Below are positions 62,501 through 64,000 of a stretch of 64,000 nucleotides of DNA, piece by piece (positions within the stretch are counted from its first letter, which is position 1; every line of letters starts with the position of its first letter). This DNA comes from Takifugu bimaculatus. Its lineage: Eukaryota > Chordata > Actinopteri > Tetraodontiformes > Tetraodontidae. The DNA lies in assembly GCA_004026145.2 (NCBI GenBank), contig SWLE01000459.1, positions 12,501-76,500 of the forward strand. The letters run 5' to 3'. A program made the translations under genes and the position numbers. The notes under the pieces were generated by a model that was not told where the DNA came from, ran no database searches, and saw only the letters and a program-made list of their open reading frames with translations.

Positions 62501-64000
62501 TCCACCACTTCCTCTCGCTGAGGACCTTCTCAGCTGGTGGTTTCTGCTCCACCTTCCAAGTTGAGCAGGTGATACTTCTGCATTCCTGCCACCACTGTCT
62601 CTGCAGAAAGAGTCTTCTCTACTGTTTTATATTAGATTGAATAAAATTAGGATTTTTGGTTGATGTCTTAGATGTTGTTGACTAAGAGCAGGTTTTTCTT
62701 TAATACCATAGAAAGATTCGATGAGAAGAGCAAATGTATTATTTTATGAGCTCCTTCCACTACTATTATATACACATACTTCCATATTGTCTTAGATTGC
62801 AAGCTGCATTTATTGCATCGTTCATAGAAAGTCATATTTGTGAGGAGAAAAACTCCAATAAGGTCATTTTCTTTAATGACCATTACAACAGAAGGAGGCG
62901 ATGAACAAACAGATTTATCTAAATATTCGTGAAAACTTATGGATGGAAACCTTTTTAAAATGGTTGCATTGTGTAGAATCAGTGTAGAATCAACTTGTTG
63001 ACTTCTGATTTGGACTCCAATGGAAGTGAGGTGCAACAATTGTGGATGCTGAAAGCTTCAGATCTTCATGAAGGTTTCTGTGGTTGGACTGACCTGCTGC
63101 CCCTTTAAGAGGGAGGCAGGTTTGGGCTTCTGGCTGGAATGAAGCCACCTAAGATGAGAATGACTGCAGGCTTTCGGTACCAAGGTTTAACAGGGTGCTC
63201 ACTTCACACTTGGGCTTTTCTCTTTTTTGGGATGGCTTTTCTCAGTAGAGAAGGGGCATGGCACACTGCAGCAGCTTTCTTTTTGGGGTTTCTAGTTTTC
63301 CTTCTGATCTTTAAAAGACAGGAAGAACCATTTTTGATTGGTCTGAATGTTTGGGCGGTTTTGTGGCCAGCCTAAAATAAAACAAGACAAATCTACAACT
63401 GATACTTCCTTTCTAGTCATTGATGACCATCCTCACATGGGACAGATTTCCACAACCAATTTAATACTGCAAATCTATCCTGTGTGGTCTTTTTTCTGAG
63501 AACTGTAACACTACGTTTATAACAAAGATCAAACATGTAAACAGTTATTGTCTAACTAGTTACACCTGGGAAAGTACTGGATCATCTCTGACTGACCTGA
63601 GAGTCTCCAGCTCACAGAGAGGATCCTGGAGAGCACCACAGAGCCGCTTCACTCCTGGATCCTCCAGCTGGTTCCAACTCAGGTCCAGAACCCTCAGATG
63701 GGAGGGATTGGACCTCAGCGCCGAGGCCAGAGAGTCACAGCTGATCTCTGATAACCTACAGTGTGACAGCCTGGAAAAGGAATCATGGCAAGAAATGATC
63801 TCTTATTGGAGGAAAAGTCATATTACACTTGCTCAAAATCATTATTTCATTTTATTTCATTATTTAATCAGGGCCCTTGGAGTCAGGAGAGCTCTGGCCC
63901 CCACTGATAAACTGGGATATTACAGCAACAACATAGTTAAAAAGTATCTATAAAATTGACTTTCGATGGCTCATTTAAATTCATACTACACTTCTCTTCT
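59409..64000 (-). CDS. FISNA-NACHT-LRR receptor copy C, C-terminal LRR exons only
   Basis: Six in-phase exons are visible: 63597-63770, 61594-61767, 61214-61387, 60510-60683, 60130-60303 and the terminal 59409-59598 (TAG). All are open and flanked by GT-AG. The NACHT exon and promoter lie beyond the right edge, so intactness cannot be judged. As in copy B the middle exon pair is doubled (60130 and 61214, 1084 bp apart). The intron after 63770 resembles copy A downstream of 11100, so this copy probably also has the extra upstream LRR exon that copy B lost. Confidence 0.8.
60130..60303 (-). other. LRR exon, copy C
   Basis: LERCSL and LDLSGNQLKDSG. Confidence 0.82.
60510..60683 (-). other. LRR exon, copy C
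   Basis: LRHCSL and LDLGQNQLKDSG. Confidence 0.82.
61214..61387 (-). other. LRR exon, copy C
   Basis: LIKCSL and LDLSGNQLQDSG. Confidence 0.82.
61594..61767 (-). other. LRR exon, copy C
   Basis: LSRCSL and LDLSSNTLQDSG. Confidence 0.82.
63597..63770 (-). other. LRR exon, copy C, most upstream seen
   Basis: LSHCRL and LDLSWNQLEDPG. Confidence 0.82.

Larger units (their letters stand above)
6827..64000. repeat. tandem segmental duplication of an NLR locus (3 copies, third partial)
   Basis: The sequence starting at about 6827 recurs at about 34842 and 58414, and order and orientation are kept through 3' flank, LRR exons, introns, NACHT exon and upstream region. Spacing is about 28.0 kb and 23.6 kb. 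The differences are due to a 13.5-kb mosaic in the first unit (19449-33000), the retrotransposon in the second (41873-48135), and changed numbers of LRR exons. Shared introns look well above 95% identical by eye. A 12-bp motif, CTATATGTAG-type, is doubled at 6890 and 58491 but single at 34910, a handy copy marker. Confidence 0.92.

Overview
The window is vertebrate, almost certainly teleost fish. The evidence is genes split by GT-AG introns, fish-type NLR immune receptor genes with a FISNA-NACHT exon of about 1.8 kb and leucine-rich-repeat (LRR) exons of exactly 174 bp, L2- and RTE-like LINEs, hAT-family transposase relics, a Ty3/Gypsy element, a vertebrate 5S rRNA gene, and long (GT)n, (CAGT)n and poly-G tracts.

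Layout. 1-6830: a truncated inverted copy of a small MGC-rich gene, a 674-bp hAT MITE with a perfect target duplication, a decayed RTE-like LINE ending in a long microsatellite, and L2 LINE fragments. From about 6827 to the end the window is a head-to-tail segmental duplication of one NLR locus. The copies start near 6827, 34842 and 58414, and all NLR genes are on the minus strand. Copy A (7830-15154) reads as an intact 9-exon gene of 1031 codons whose exon phases agree at every junction. Copy B (35831-50015) would encode about 1090 residues, but a full-length LTR retrotransposon (41873-48135) sits in its NACHT exon. Copy C (from 59409) runs off the right edge with its last six LRR exons visible.

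The retrotransposon is the most striking object. Its two 413-bp LTRs appear identical by eye. It has a 4-bp target duplication, a tRNA-Pro-type primer site and one open gag-pol frame of 1501 codons, in which integrase lies upstream of reverse transcriptase/RNase H. That order marks the Gmr1-like group of Ty3/Gypsy elements. Its Gag carries a region that looks like the SCAN domain. Its insertion is very recent and is the only visible lesion in NLR copy B.

Between NLR copies A and B (19449-33000) lies a 13.5-kb mosaic that is absent from the matching place in copy B. It holds a broken multi-exon gene of a recurrent fish family (DUF6729-like, from memory), a lone 5S rRNA gene, an MGCCCSK-starting gene with a 36-bp minisatellite, the terminal exon of an FGF8/17/18/24-family gene, an L2 LINE with an esterase-type ORF1 carrying a nested antisense LINE fragment, and the last two exons of an alpha-1-antitrypsin-like serpin. 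A fragment of the muscle acetylcholine receptor delta subunit gene (chrnd) follows, and its last exon recurs in copy B. A 32-bp minisatellite in both places is built from the catalytic region of a hAT transposase.

Functionally the locus is a birth-and-death array of cytosolic immune sensors. LRR exons are near-identical apart from a few codons on the predicted ligand-facing strand, two-exon LRR modules are tandemly copied, and one gene has just been interrupted. All coordinates were read by eye. No alignment or database search was run.
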